DNA of 64,000 nt. Origin: Synechococcus sp. BIOS-E4-1 (GTDB taxonomy: Bacteria; Cyanobacteriota; Cyanobacteriia; PCC-6307; Cyanobiaceae). This document shows positions 45,186 to 53,470 of the stretch, in pieces. The notes beneath the pieces are model-generated. The model was not told the DNA's origin, ran no database searches, and saw nothing but the letters and a program-made list of their open reading frames with translations. The stretch spans positions 2,997,494 through 3,061,493 of the forward strand of contig NZ_CP047935.1 of NCBI RefSeq assembly GCF_014279995.1. Reading direction: 5' to 3'. Position numbers and translations under genes: made by a program. Within the stretch, counting starts at the first letter, position 1. The number at the start of each line of letters is the position of its first letter.

Positions 45186-45880
45186 AGAGCGACCCCCTGC
45201 TGCTCCAGCAAGCGATAGCGCTGCACCAGGCCCGTCGCACCGAGCTGCTGAAGCTGCTGAATGGAGGGTTGGGCCTTGGGATCGAGTGACCAGTCGAGGC
45301 TAAAGCTCACCGATGTCTCCTCGCCGTCATCACGGTTGACCTGCAGCACCTTGACGCCGTTGGGGCGGGTGATCGGCAAACGCTCCAACGTGAGAACAAG
45401 GGCATTGATCCGCTCGAGCGGGCCTGGTGTGCTGCCAAGACCAACCCTCCCAGACACTTTGATCTGGTCGTTCTGCACCGACACATCCTCCAACTGAATA
45501 CCCACCGGCGTCACACGGCGCAACTGCTCCAACAGAGGTGAGCCGGCCGGGACAGCCAACAACTGTTCGGTGATTTGCTGATTGTCCTGACGCACAGTGA
45601 CCAGTTGTTGCTTGGCAGTGCGCAAGCGGCCTTCAGCCGATCTCACCCGCTGCTCAAAAGGCGAAAGCAGCTGCAACTGCTGCTGCTGCTCGCTTTCAAT
45701 CCGCCCGATCACAACGATCGAACCAAGGGAAACAAGCAACGCCGCCCCACCGATCAATGCCCCGCGCAACAGCAGCGGTCGCATGGGTTGCCATGACCCG
45801 GCAGGCTCGGGCAACCCCAGTTCGAGCCGACGCTCCCCCAGGAGATCAGGCAAGCTCTGCTGGGTGGACCGCTCAGTCAT
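45182..45880 (-). CDS. pilN: type IV pilus assembly protein PilN
   Basis: A 232-residue bitopic protein with a cytoplasmic N-terminus, one hydrophobic helix (ALIGGAALLVSLGSIVVIG), a coiled coil rich in Gln, and a ferredoxin-like C-terminal domain (LEQLRRVTPVGIQLEDVSVQ, ERINALVLTLERLP). This is the PilN pattern; its N-terminus would bind PilM. It overlaps pilM by eight bases upstream and pilO by four bases downstream. Confidence 0.82.
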   Translation of the reverse strand: MTERSTQQSLPDLLGERRLELGLPEPAGSWQPMRPLLLRGALIGGAALLVSLGSIVVIGRIESEQQQQLQLLSPFEQRVRSAEGRLRTAKQQLVTVRQDNQQITEQLLAVPAGSPLLEQLRRVTPVGIQLEDVSVQNDQIKVSGRVGLGSTPGPLERINALVLTLERLPITRPNGVKVLQVNRDDGEETSVSFSLDWSLDPKAQPSIQQLQQLGATGLVQRYRLLEQQGVAL

Positions 45881-46763
45881 CGCGATTCCTCCGGGACGCC
45901 GTCAAAGCCAACTCAAGCAATGACATCTCGGCGTCGGAACGTAGAGGTCCTAGACACGAATCATGCTCTGCTGCCCAGCGGCCCTGCCACTGAGACCCGG
46001 CGGTGATCCACCACCCCGGCATACCGGCTGGATCCCAGGCTTCAACCAGCTCGATCACCTCCTCTCTGAGCGCCGGATACTCCGAAGCCTGCAGGCTGAG
46101 ATCAATCTCCGGACAGCCATGACTCGACAACAACAGTCGCCAGTGGCCCCCGTGCTCCACCAACCAGACCAGTGGCTCGTCAGCACCAGCCTGGGCATCA
46201 CAAAGGCCACGCCAGGCGGCCGAAAGCAGCCATTCAACCCTCCGCAAGCAAAGATCCGCCGCCTCCAGGGTGCTCACCCAGGCCTGCAACAACAAACGAT
46301 CCGTCCCCACGACGAGAGCGAGATCATCTCGCGTCTGAGGGATCACATCCAGATAACTGTCCTGTAAGGCCAGCGACCAGCCCAGCTCGGGCTGCAGCAC
46401 TCGCAGGTCAGCACCACAGGTCAACCCACTCGCGGCAGGCCCCTCAAGCAAACGCCACTGACAACTGGCCACCGGCAACAACAGCTCAATCTCCACCTGG
46501 GGTGGGCTCAGCCCCTGTTCAAGCAGCAGATCAGCAATCGTTTCCCCCAGGACATCGGAATTCAGCGGCTGACCGGAGCTGCATAAATCAGGCGGAAGCA
46601 CAACATTCGATAACACCCAGTCATCCTGCGACCACCAAGCCAGATGGAGCGCTTGATGATCCGGAGCCAGAAGCACCCTGCGAGGATCCAGCAGACCCTG
46701 CGCCTGCATCAACCAGCCATCCAGTGCTGGGAAGCGATCACGCAGTTCAGTCAGCCCGACCAT
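45873..46763 (-). CDS. pilM: PilM-like pilus assembly protein (divergent)
   Basis: A 296-residue protein at the head of pilN-pilO-pilQ. PilM is an actin-like cytoplasmic ATP-binding protein that docks to PilN; here the usual phosphate motifs are not clear, but LALVVGTDRLLLQAWVSTLEAADL with LCLRRVEWLLSAAW in the middle, and the general length, fit. It has no transmembrane helix. The name rests mainly on position. Its last eight bases overlap pilN. It lies about 50 bases after pyrD in the same direction. Confidence 0.65.
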   Translation of the reverse strand: MVGLTELRDRFPALDGWLMQAQGLLDPRRVLLAPDHQALHLAWWSQDDWVLSNVVLPPDLCSSGQPLNSDVLGETIADLLLEQGLSPPQVEIELLLPVASCQWRLLEGPAASGLTCGADLRVLQPELGWSLALQDSYLDVIPQTRDDLALVVGTDRLLLQAWVSTLEAADLCLRRVEWLLSAAWRGLCDAQAGADEPLVWLVEHGGHWRLLLSSHGCPEIDLSLQASEYPALREEVIELVEAWDPAGMPGWWITAGSQWQGRWAAEHDSCLGPLRSDAEMSLLELALTASRRNRDD

Positions 46764-46810
46764 GCAACTCCGAGCAACTGGGTGCCGCGACTCTGCTGGC
46801 AGGGTATCGG

Positions 46811-47989
46811 CTACTGCCAGGGAGCGCCGCTGCCCACCGCTTCACTGATATGACGGATGCCATGTCGGTCTAGCTGCTCGATCAGCCCTTCAAGCACCCG
46901 GGGAACCAGATCCGGACCTTCAAAGATCCAACCGGTGTAGAGCTGAACCAGAGATGCGCCTGCGACGATCCGCTCCCAGGCGGCCTCGGGCGTACTGATG
47001 CCGCCGACCCCCACCAGCGGCAGGGCAGGACCGGCCGTGGCTCGCAACCGACGCAGCACCTCCAAAGCCCGTTGACGCAAAGGATCCCCGCTGAGGCCCC
47101 CGGCTTCCTGGTCAAGGCTGCGGCCGGTCTGGCTGAGCAGCCGCTGACCCAGCCCGAGACGATCGAGACTGGTGTTGACCGCGATCACACCGGCTAGCCC
47201 CTCCTCATAGGCCAGACGGGCGATTCCGTCGATGGCATCATCTTCGAGATCCGGTGCGATCTTCACCAGCAGTGGCGGACAGCCAGGCAACCTGCGCAAG
47301 CGTTCCACCAGTCGGCGCAGCTGAGTGGCGTCCTGCAGATCGCGAAGACCAGGCGTGTTCGGCGAACTGACATTGATCACCGCATAGTCGGCCAGTGGCG
47401 CCAGCATTTCCAGCGAAGAGGCGTAGTCATCGGCCGCCAGCTCCAATGGCGTCACCTTCGATTTACCCAGATTGATACCCAGCACGGCAGGCCGCTGTCC
47501 GCGAGGCGGAAGGGCCTGCCGCTGAAGAGTGCGACGCAGCTCCTCCGCCCCTTTGTTGTTGAAACCCATGCGGTTCAGTGCTGCTCGCTCCTGGGCCAGG
47601 CGAAACAGGCGCGGCCGCGGATTGCCGGGCTGGCCATGCCAGGTGACGGTGCCGACTTCGGCAAACCCGAAACCAAAACGATCCCAGACCCCTGCGGCGA
47701 CTCCGTTTTTGTCGAAACCAGCCGCCAGCCCCAGGGGATTACTGAAACGGCATCCAAACAACACCTGCTCCAAGCGCAGGTCCCGGCGTGTCAGCTCAGA
47801 CGCCACACCATCAAGCACACCCGAGAGGCCCGGCCACTGACGGCGAAGACTGAGCTGACCAAGGGCCTGAAGAGCTGCACGGCTGAGCTGTTCAGCATCC
47901 ACACCTTCATCTTTGGCCAGCACAGGTCCCAGCCAGCGCCGATAGAAACCTGCGGTGGACATCACCCCGGACGATGACGGCTGGGTCAT
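46811..47989 (-). CDS. pyrD: dihydroorotate dehydrogenase (quinone type)
   Basis: A class 2 flavoprotein of 392 residues that oxidises dihydroorotate with quinone in pyrimidine synthesis. It has the N-terminal helical extension of the membrane-bound type ([16 protein letters not shown]), [55 protein letters not shown] (catalytic Ser), and [15 protein letters not shown] with [13 protein letters not shown]. The start may be the Met at residue 10 (MSTAGFYRR). Confidence 0.94.
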   Translation of the reverse strand: MTQPSSSGVMSTAGFYRRWLGPVLAKDEGVDAEQLSRAALQALGQLSLRRQWPGLSGVLDGVASELTRRDLRLEQVLFGCRFSNPLGLAAGFDKNGVAAGVWDRFGFGFAEVGTVTWHGQPGNPRPRLFRLAQERAALNRMGFNNKGAEELRRTLQRQALPPRGQRPAVLGINLGKSKVTPLELAADDYASSLEMLAPLADYAVINVSSPNTPGLRDLQDATQLRRLVERLRRLPGCPPLLVKIAPDLEDDAIDGIARLAYEEGLAGVIAVNTSLDRLGLGQRLLSQTGRSLDQEAGGLSGDPLRQRALEVLRRLRATAGPALPLVGVGGISTPEAAWERIVAGASLVQLYTGWIFEGPDLVPRVLEGLIEQLDRHGIRHISEAVGSGAPWQ

Positions 47990-48003
47990 CTGGGTTCCTC
48001 GAT

Positions 48004-48771
48004 CTATCTCGATCCTGCCTCGGCGCGGCGCAGCCGCCAGCAGTCACCCTCCACCGGTTCCACCAGCCAATTGCGCCAGCTCCATGCCTGTTGGCGTTCA
48101 GCCAGACGCGTCAGCGGTTGCTCCACCAACTGAGCCAGCTCCACCAACGACAGGGCATATCCACCAGCAGCGAGACGGTCAGCCAGTTCAAGCCTGGTGA
48201 GCAGCTTTTGCAGGGATTGCGGTGCTGCATCATCGGCCTGTTCTTGGATCCCGTTGGCTGTTGTCCCGGCCCTGGAGGGGGCTGATTGGGAGGCTCGATC
48301 CAGCCGTGGCGGCGTCCCCTTGGAGAAAGCCACAGCGATCTGATCGACCCGGTCGTTATCAGGGTCACCGCTGTGTCCTTTCACGTAGCGCAGCGGCACA
48401 TCCGACAGCCGTGCAGCGTCGAGGGCCTGCCAGAGATCCTGATTGAGCACAGGTTTGCCCGCTGCGGTTTTCCAGCCCTTGCGTTTCCAGCCAGCCATCC
48501 AGGAGCCCAGGCCATCGATCAGATATTTGCTGTCGGTCCGCAGGGTGAGATCAGGATGAAGTGGCAACTCCGCCAGCCTTTCAAGCATCGCCAGCGCTGC
48601 CTGCAGCTCCATGCGGTTGTTGGTGGTGGCAGGGTCGGCACCGCCGAACTCCTCCACACTGCCATCCTCAAAACGAATCAAAGCCCCCCAGCCGCCTGGC
48701 CCGGGATTCCCGCTGCAGGCTCCGTCGGTGGCAGCGGCCACAACTCGGCCTCTCTGATCAGCCTCTGCCAT
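48004..48771 (-). CDS. rnhA: ribonuclease HI with C-terminal extension
   Basis: A 255-residue RNase H that cuts RNA in RNA-DNA hybrids. The catalytic domain (about 1-150) shows [40 protein letters not shown] and [16 protein letters not shown], covering the acidic active site. It then has a further 100 residues ([27 protein letters not shown]) that look like a separate small helical domain. This extension resembles those of other cyanobacterial RNase HI proteins, but its role is unknown. It is divergent from the DUF3747-like gene. Confidence 0.9.
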   Translation of the reverse strand: MAEADQRGRVVAAATDGACSGNPGPGGWGALIRFEDGSVEEFGGADPATTNNRMELQAALAMLERLAELPLHPDLTLRTDSKYLIDGLGSWMAGWKRKGWKTAAGKPVLNQDLWQALDAARLSDVPLRYVKGHSGDPDNDRVDQIAVAFSKGTPPRLDRASQSAPSRAGTTANGIQEQADDAAPQSLQKLLTRLELADRLAAGGYALSLVELAQLVEQPLTRLAERQQAWSWRNWLVEPVEGDCWRLRRAEAGSR

Positions 48772-48831
48772 TGGTCACCCCACGTCTTCTTCGGTACAAC
48801 ACGGTTCTTGAACACCCAGGAGGACTGGGCC

Positions 48832-49536
48832 ATGGGCCGAACCTACTTCCGCAGAGCTGCGCTGAGTGCCGGCGCGGTGGGACTAGCGGCCATCGCTGGA
48901 AGCCTGCCGGGATTGGCCCGGGCCCTGTTCGACAGCAGTCCGCTGCAAGAAGAACGTTTCGCGATCCTGGCTCAGGCGGTGGGACCAGATCGCTGGAAGC
49001 TGCTGGTGCTGGAACAGATCAAAGCCAGACCGCTCTGCTGGGAGGAGCGGCAGGACGGGCTGATGAACCCCTCTCTGAACAACTTCGATTTCACAGGAAT
49101 CTGCAGCCGCTATCTCGACAGCAACGGCTACTCATTGCGCACGTCCGGCAGAGATGTGGACAAGCGCTATCGCCTGCGACTGAACCAGAGCAAAAGTGGG
49201 CTGGCGTTACAGGCAATGGACTCCGTTCACGGTGGCGGCATCACATTGGCGAGAGCCAGCAAAGTGCGCAGGGACAAAAATGCCTTTGTGAAACTGACGC
49301 TGGAGCCGGGCTGGTCGCTCGAACGCCGCAATTACAAGGGGCGCAGGCTGAGCCACGTCTATTTCGCCCATTCGAAGTCGATGAACACGCTGATGGCAGC
49401 GAACAAGGCGAAACCCGTGGATCGAAGTCTGACCTTCACCGCCAGCCTGCCCAAACCCCCTTCACAGCCAGCCGGACAACGACTGAATCAGCAAAGGGGT
49501 CCGATCCGTCTGAAAGTGATTCCCTTCCGACCCTGA
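48832..49536 (+). CDS. exported DUF3747-like protein
   Basis: A 234-residue protein starting at ATG 48832, preceded by a very good AGGAGG about eight bases upstream. The N-terminus has two Arg (TYFRRAALSAG) followed by a hydrophobic stretch, so it is exported; a Tat-type signal is possible. The mature part has WKLLVLEQIKARPLCWE, NNFDFTGICSRYLDSNGYS and ITLARASKVRRDKNAFVKLTL, which resemble the cyanobacterial DUF3747 domain. The function is unknown. The frame runs further upstream across rnhA, which is not used. Confidence 0.83.
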   Translation: MGRTYFRRAALSAGAVGLAAIAGSLPGLARALFDSSPLQEERFAILAQAVGPDRWKLLVLEQIKARPLCWEERQDGLMNPSLNNFDFTGICSRYLDSNGYSLRTSGRDVDKRYRLRLNQSKSGLALQAMDSVHGGGITLARASKVRRDKNAFVKLTLEPGWSLERRNYKGRRLSHVYFAHSKSMNTLMAANKAKPVDRSLTFTASLPKPPSQPAGQRLNQQRGPIRLKVIPFRP

Positions 49537-49688
49537 ACCGCCTCCTAACTGAAGGACAGTTGAAAGAGCGCCCCAGCACAACGCGCAATCCAGAGGGCAA
49601 TTTTTTACTTTGGCGATGTGTGAGGAGTGGAAAGCGCCTCTTCTGGGTCGAAACAAGGACAGACTCCAGCAACGCGTTTCACTTCTGA

Positions 49689-49716
49689 GCCCTGCCAAAG
49701 GCAGGGCTTTTTTTTT
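49689..49716 (+). terminator. rho-independent terminator, plus strand
   Basis: A perfect eight-base-pair stem GCCCTGCC / GGCAGGGC with an AAA loop is followed by nine T residues. It lies 150 bases after the DUF3747-like gene and is the only feature in this stretch on that strand. Its orientation serves plus-strand transcripts. Confidence 0.9.
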
Positions 49717-49754
49717 GAGTGCTGAAGCCAGATTGTCTGGGATCGGCCAAACAT

Positions 49755-49784
49755 GAGAACACCGACCCGAAGGTCGGTGTTCTC
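49755..49784 (-). terminator. hairpin at the end of the rplJ-rplL operon
   Basis: A 13-base-pair perfect stem, GAGAACACCGACC / GGTCGGTGTTCTC, with a CGAA loop. It lies 44 bases downstream of the rplL stop on the minus strand. The following T tract is short, so termination strength is uncertain, but such a long stem is unlikely by chance. Confidence 0.7.
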
Positions 49785-49827
49785 AAAGAGGAGGGATCGG
49801 CAAGCACAAGCCGCCGATCCAACAAAA

Positions 49828-50220
49828 TCACTTGAGTGTGACCTTGCCGCCCACCTCTTCAATGGCCTTCTTGAGGGCCTCGGCGTCATCCTTGGAGACA
49901 CCTTCCTTGATGGCCTTCGGAGCAGCTTCGACCATGGCCTTGGCATCGCCCAGGCCAAGGCCGGTGGCTTCGCGCACAGCCTTGAGGACCTTGATCTTGG
50001 CGGAAGCATCGAAGCTTTCCAGCACAACATCAAACTCGGTCTTTTCTTCAGCGGCCTCGCCACCACCACCAGCGGCAGCGCCGGGGGCAGCCATCACCAC
50101 ACCCGCTGATGCGGCCGCGGAGACGCCGAAGGCTTCTTCGATCTGCTTGACAAGCTCGGAAGCTTCAAGCAGCGAAAGAGACTTCAGCGATTCGAGGATT
50201 TCGTCGGTTTTTGCAGACAT
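49828..50220 (-). CDS. rplL: 50S ribosomal protein L7/L12
   Basis: A 130-residue ribosomal stalk protein. It has the N-terminal dimerisation helix ([20 protein letters not shown]), a flexible Ala/Gly-rich hinge ([16 protein letters not shown]), and the C-terminal factor-binding domain ([20 protein letters not shown], followed by [16 protein letters not shown]). Four stalk copies bind elongation factors through this domain. It follows rplJ by 47 bases. Confidence 0.97.
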   Translation of the reverse strand: MSAKTDEILESLKSLSLLEASELVKQIEEAFGVSAAASAGVVMAAPGAAAGGGGEAAEEKTEFDVVLESFDASAKIKVLKAVREATGLGLGDAKAMVEAAPKAIKEGVSKDDAEALKKAIEEVGGKVTLK

Positions 50221-50267
50221 GGTTGGGATTCAGCAACAGATCAAAAAAACAGTCGGGTCGAAGACGT

Positions 50268-50795
50268 TCAGCTTTCGCCGGATTCGGCGTGCTGCTTGAG
50301 CGCCCGAGCAAGACCGGAGGGAACCTCGTTGATGCCCACAGCCACCTTGGTGGCAAGGGCATTGATGGAACCAGCAATCTGGGCCATGAGCACTTCCTTG
50401 GAGGGAAGGTCACCGATGGCCTTGATCTCGTCCTGAGACAGGAGCTTGCCTTCGAAAAGGCCGCCCTTGGTTTCGGACTTCTTGGTGTCCTTCTGAAAAG
50501 ACTGAAGAGCCTTGACTGCACCACCGACATCGCCCTTGACCAGGACGAAAGCGTTGGTGCCGCTCAGAAGGGGATCGAGGTTGGACCAGGCACTATCACC
50601 ATCAATGGCATGACGCATCAAGGAGTTTTTGGTCACCTTGCAAACGCCGTTGCTGGCCCGAAGACGAGTCCTCAGATCAGACATTTCCTTGATGGAGAGA
50701 CCCTGGTAATCCAGGACCAATGCCATTTCGGCCTCACCGAGGAGCTGCTTGAGCTCTTCGACGATCTGTTGCTTGCTCTCCAGAGTGCGGCCCAT
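50268..50795 (-). CDS. rplJ: 50S ribosomal protein L10
   Basis: A 175-residue stalk base protein from ATG 50795 ([15 protein letters not shown]). Family blocks are [29 protein letters not shown] and the C-terminal helix that holds L7/L12. The frame is open upstream by 30 codons, but the Met with the classical start is chosen. The long space before it suggests the L10 autoregulatory leader. Confidence 0.95.
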   Translation of the reverse strand: MGRTLESKQQIVEELKQLLGEAEMALVLDYQGLSIKEMSDLRTRLRASNGVCKVTKNSLMRHAIDGDSAWSNLDPLLSGTNAFVLVKGDVGGAVKALQSFQKDTKKSETKGGLFEGKLLSQDEIKAIGDLPSKEVLMAQIAGSINALATKVAVGINEVPSGLARALKQHAESGES

Positions 50796-51075
50796 AGGAT
50801 TTGGATCGGATCGGGGGAACAAGCTGGACACACGGCCGTTCAGTGCTCCCGAAGGAGACGAGGCCGCGTATCGATCCAATCCCATAAGGGAGCAAAATCG
50901 TCGCGTCTGCCTCGGCAGGACTTAGGCATCAGAAACGGTTGAAACAACCGCTTGAAGCAACCTGCTGTCTTTGGCCGGGCGCGTGCCCGTTGTCTGGCTT
51001 TCGCCAGCAGTCAAACCTACAACAAAGCCTCCACCGGAGCGGAGGCTGGCTGCAATCAGGCCTGGATACGCTGAA
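50796..51075 (-). promoter_or_regulatory. L10-type leader / attenuator region upstream of rplJ
   Basis: A 280-base gap between rplA and rplJ has several structured elements on the minus strand. An AGCCTCC/GGAGGCT hairpin (51026-51047) is followed by TTTGTTGT, and a CTGCC/GGCAG hairpin lies nearer rplJ. L10 is known to repress its own operon by binding such a leader. The assignment is by position and general features; no covariance search was possible. Confidence 0.5.
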
Positions 51076-51783
51076 TCAGCCCTCTTTGTTGATGTCCTGA
51101 AGAGCTGAGATATCCACTTCCACTGAAGGGCCCATGGTGGAGGTCACATACAGGCTCTTCCAGTAACGACCCTTTGCACCGCTGGGCTTGTTGCGGTCAA
51201 TCGTCTCCTGAAGCATCTTTAAGTTATCGAGCAGGTTGGCAGCGTCAAAGCTGGCCTTGCCGAAACGCACATGCACAATGCCGGTGCGGTCAGCTCGGAA
51301 CTCGAGCTTGCCAGCCTTGAACTCCTTGATGGCGGCGGCCAGATCAGTGGTAACGGTGCCGGCTTTGGGGTTGGGCATCAGGCCCCGGGGGCCGAGGACG
51401 CGGCCCAGCTTGGCCACCTTGGGCATCATGTCCGGCGTGGCGATCAGCAGGTCGAAATCCATCTCCCCCTTGCTGATGGTGTTGACCAGATCCTCGTCGC
51501 CAGCGAGTTCAGCGCCAGCTGCTTTGGCTGCTGCAACCTTCTCACCACTGGTCACCACAGCAATGCGCACGGTCTGACCGGTGCCGTGAGGCAGTGCCAC
51601 GGTGGTGCGGAGCTGCTGATCGGTGTACTTGGGATCGATCCCGAGACGCACATGCGCCTCCATGGTCTCGTCGAACTTGGCGTTGGCGTTGTCCTTGACC
51701 AGCTGGATGGCTTCAAGCGGCTCGTAAGCGCGCTCTTCAACCTTGGTGACGAGGCTGGCCAGGCGTTTGGAAAGTTTTGGCAT
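51076..51783 (-). CDS. rplA: 50S ribosomal protein L1
   Basis: A 235-residue ribosomal protein. It shows [20 protein letters not shown] at the start, [52 protein letters not shown] and [16 protein letters not shown]1 forms the mobile stalk near the E site. It follows rplK by 75 bases in the minus-strand ribosomal run and is followed by the L10 leader. Confidence 0.97.
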   Translation of the reverse strand: MPKLSKRLASLVTKVEERAYEPLEAIQLVKDNANAKFDETMEAHVRLGIDPKYTDQQLRTTVALPHGTGQTVRIAVVTSGEKVAAAKAAGAELAGDEDLVNTISKGEMDFDLLIATPDMMPKVAKLGRVLGPRGLMPNPKAGTVTTDLAAAIKEFKAGKLEFRADRTGIVHVRFGKASFDAANLLDNLKMLQETIDRNKPSGAKGRYWKSLYVTSTMGPSVEVDISALQDINKEG

Positions 51784-51858
51784 GGCTTAGACGGGGTTCA
51801 GACGACCACAAGGTCTCCCCCTGAAGAAATTGAAGTGAGAATGACCGGCGCAGGAGCG

Positions 51859-52284
51859 TCAGTCGCTGATAGCAACGCCCATGTTGCGGGCAGTGCCTTC
51901 GATGATGCGCATGGCCGACTCAACGCTGGTGCAGTTGAGGTCGGGCAGCTTGGTCTTGGCGATCTCCTCAAGCTGGGATCGCTTGATGGAGCCAACGCTT
52001 CCCTTGGCGGACTCTCCGGAACCTTTAGGGATTCCAGCAGCCTTGGTGATCAACACGGACGCTGGAGGCGTCTTGGTGATGAAGGTGAAACTGCGGTCTT
52101 CGAAGACCGAGATCTCCACCGGAATCACGAACCCGGCTTTGTCTTGGGTGCGAGCGTTGTACTCCTTGCAGAACGCCATGATATTGACCCCATGCTGACC
52201 GAGGGCAGGACCCACGGGCGGTGCAGGGTTGGCTTTGCCGGCCTGAAGGGCCAGCTTGATCACAGCTACGACTTTCTTGGCCAT
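51859..52284 (-). CDS. rplK: 50S ribosomal protein L11
   Basis: A 141-residue protein of the GTPase-associated centre. It has [20 protein letters not shown] with [22 protein letters not shown], and the C-terminal rRNA-binding domain ([39 protein letters not shown]). The 110-base gap to nusG contains short inverted repeats (for example GGGGTG/CACCCC at 52339-52356) that may be leader structure. Confidence 0.97.
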   Translation of the reverse strand: MAKKVVAVIKLALQAGKANPAPPVGPALGQHGVNIMAFCKEYNARTQDKAGFVIPVEISVFEDRSFTFITKTPPASVLITKAAGIPKGSGESAKGSVGSIKRSQLEEIAKTKLPDLNCTSVESAMRIIEGTARNMGVAISD

Positions 52285-52394
52285 CGGCGGACGGAGTTGA
52301 ACATCTGCGGATCACCTGGCCCTCGGGGCAGGTGCGGCGGGGTGAGCAACCACCCCTTAGGCCGCCCTCCGCAGGGAGACGGCCGCCGCTGATA

Positions 52395-53063
52395 TCAGTT
52401 CTGCTTGCTCACCTGAGAAAACTCGAGTTCGACCGGTGTCTCACGGCCAAAAATGGAGAGGAGAGCCTTGAGCTTGCTGCGCTCACCCGACACCTCGATG
52501 ACCTCACCCTGGAAATCCTTGAAAGGACCAGCAGTGACCAAAATCTGATCACCCTCGGTGAGATCGACCTTCACAACGGCTTTCTTCTCGGCAGCCCTCT
52601 TGAAGATGCGGTCCACTTCCTGGCGGCTCAGAGGACGTGGCTTGATGTGACCCCGTGCTTTACCGGTGGCTCGGCGGTCTTCCGCACCGACAAAGTTGAT
52701 GACGTTGGGAGTGCTGCGCACGGCCATCATCGTGTCTTCATCCAGCACCATGCGCACAAGTACATAACCGGGAAACACCTTCTCCTCGGTGGACTGGCGA
52801 CTGCCATCCTTCTTGATTTTCACCGCAGGCGTTTCAGGAATTTCGATCTCAAGAATGCGATTGCTCACACCGAGAGTCACAGCCCGCTGCTCCAGCGTGG
52901 CCTTCACCTTTTTCTCGCAACTTGATGCCACCTGCACCGCATACCAGCGGGCAACACCCGTGCGGATTGGAGGACTTTCGAGGGTGCCCTCTTCTCCGTC
53001 ATTCGGCGCCGGAAGATCAAGCACCTCATTGGAGTCCGACTGGCTTGGATCGAGATCAGACAC
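52395..53063 (-). CDS. nusG: transcription termination/antitermination protein NusG
   Basis: A 222-residue NusG. After an acidic N-terminal tail (about 1-37) the NGN domain starts at RWYAVQVASSCEKKV, with FPGYVLVRMVLDE, and the C-terminal KOW domain has EGDQILVTAGPFKDFQGEV. It binds RNA polymerase and links it to ribosomes or Rho. The acidic extension is longer than in enteric bacteria. It follows secE by 61 bases. Confidence 0.96.
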   Translation of the reverse strand: MSDLDPSQSDSNEVLDLPAPNDGEEGTLESPPIRTGVARWYAVQVASSCEKKVKATLEQRAVTLGVSNRILEIEIPETPAVKIKKDGSRQSTEEKVFPGYVLVRMVLDEDTMMAVRSTPNVINFVGAEDRRATGKARGHIKPRPLSRQEVDRIFKRAAEKKAVVKVDLTEGDQILVTAGPFKDFQGEVIEVSGERSKLKALLSIFGRETPVELEFSQVSKQN

Positions 53064-53124
53064 GAGGCAGGGCAGGAAAGAGGGATGAACTGGGAAATTG
53101 CACCGGATCAGACCGGAGCAGGAG

Positions 53125-53373
53125 TCAACGGAACACCTGGGACGCAGCCCAGCCGTAGAACCGACTCAGAGCGGCAATGGCCGCAGCCGAGAGGCTCACC
53201 ATCAGGATCACCGCGATGGATTCGCTGAACAGCTGTTGTCGGCTGGGCCAGACCACAAGCTTCAACTCCTCGAAGGTGGCCTGCAGAAAACCACCCTTTT
53301 TTTCAGGCTGTTCAGGGCCTGATGAGGGGGGCGTCGTCGCGGCGGTGGTGTCCTCGGAAGTGGGGCTGGTCAC
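53125..53373 (-). CDS. secE: preprotein translocase subunit SecE
   Basis: A short SecE of 82 residues from the GTG at 53373. After an unstructured Thr/Pro tail, FLQATFEELKLVVWPSRQQLFSES is the conserved amphipathic helix, followed by one transmembrane helix (AVILMVSLSAAAIAALSRFY). It is the minimal single-span form. The longer open frame upstream (to 53523) overlaps the clpB intergenic region and has no SecE-like content, so GTG 53373 is preferred. Confidence 0.9.
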   Translation of the reverse strand: MTSPTSEDTTAATTPPSSGPEQPEKKGGFLQATFEELKLVVWPSRQQLFSESIAVILMVSLSAAAIAALSRFYGWAASQVFR

Positions 53374-53470
53374 TGATGACGGGTCAAAAAGGCGTCTGGG
53401 CCGGTGCTGACGCCGGCTCTGAGGGCACGTGACAGCAATTGAACATCGTACCGGACGCCTCAATAAGACG

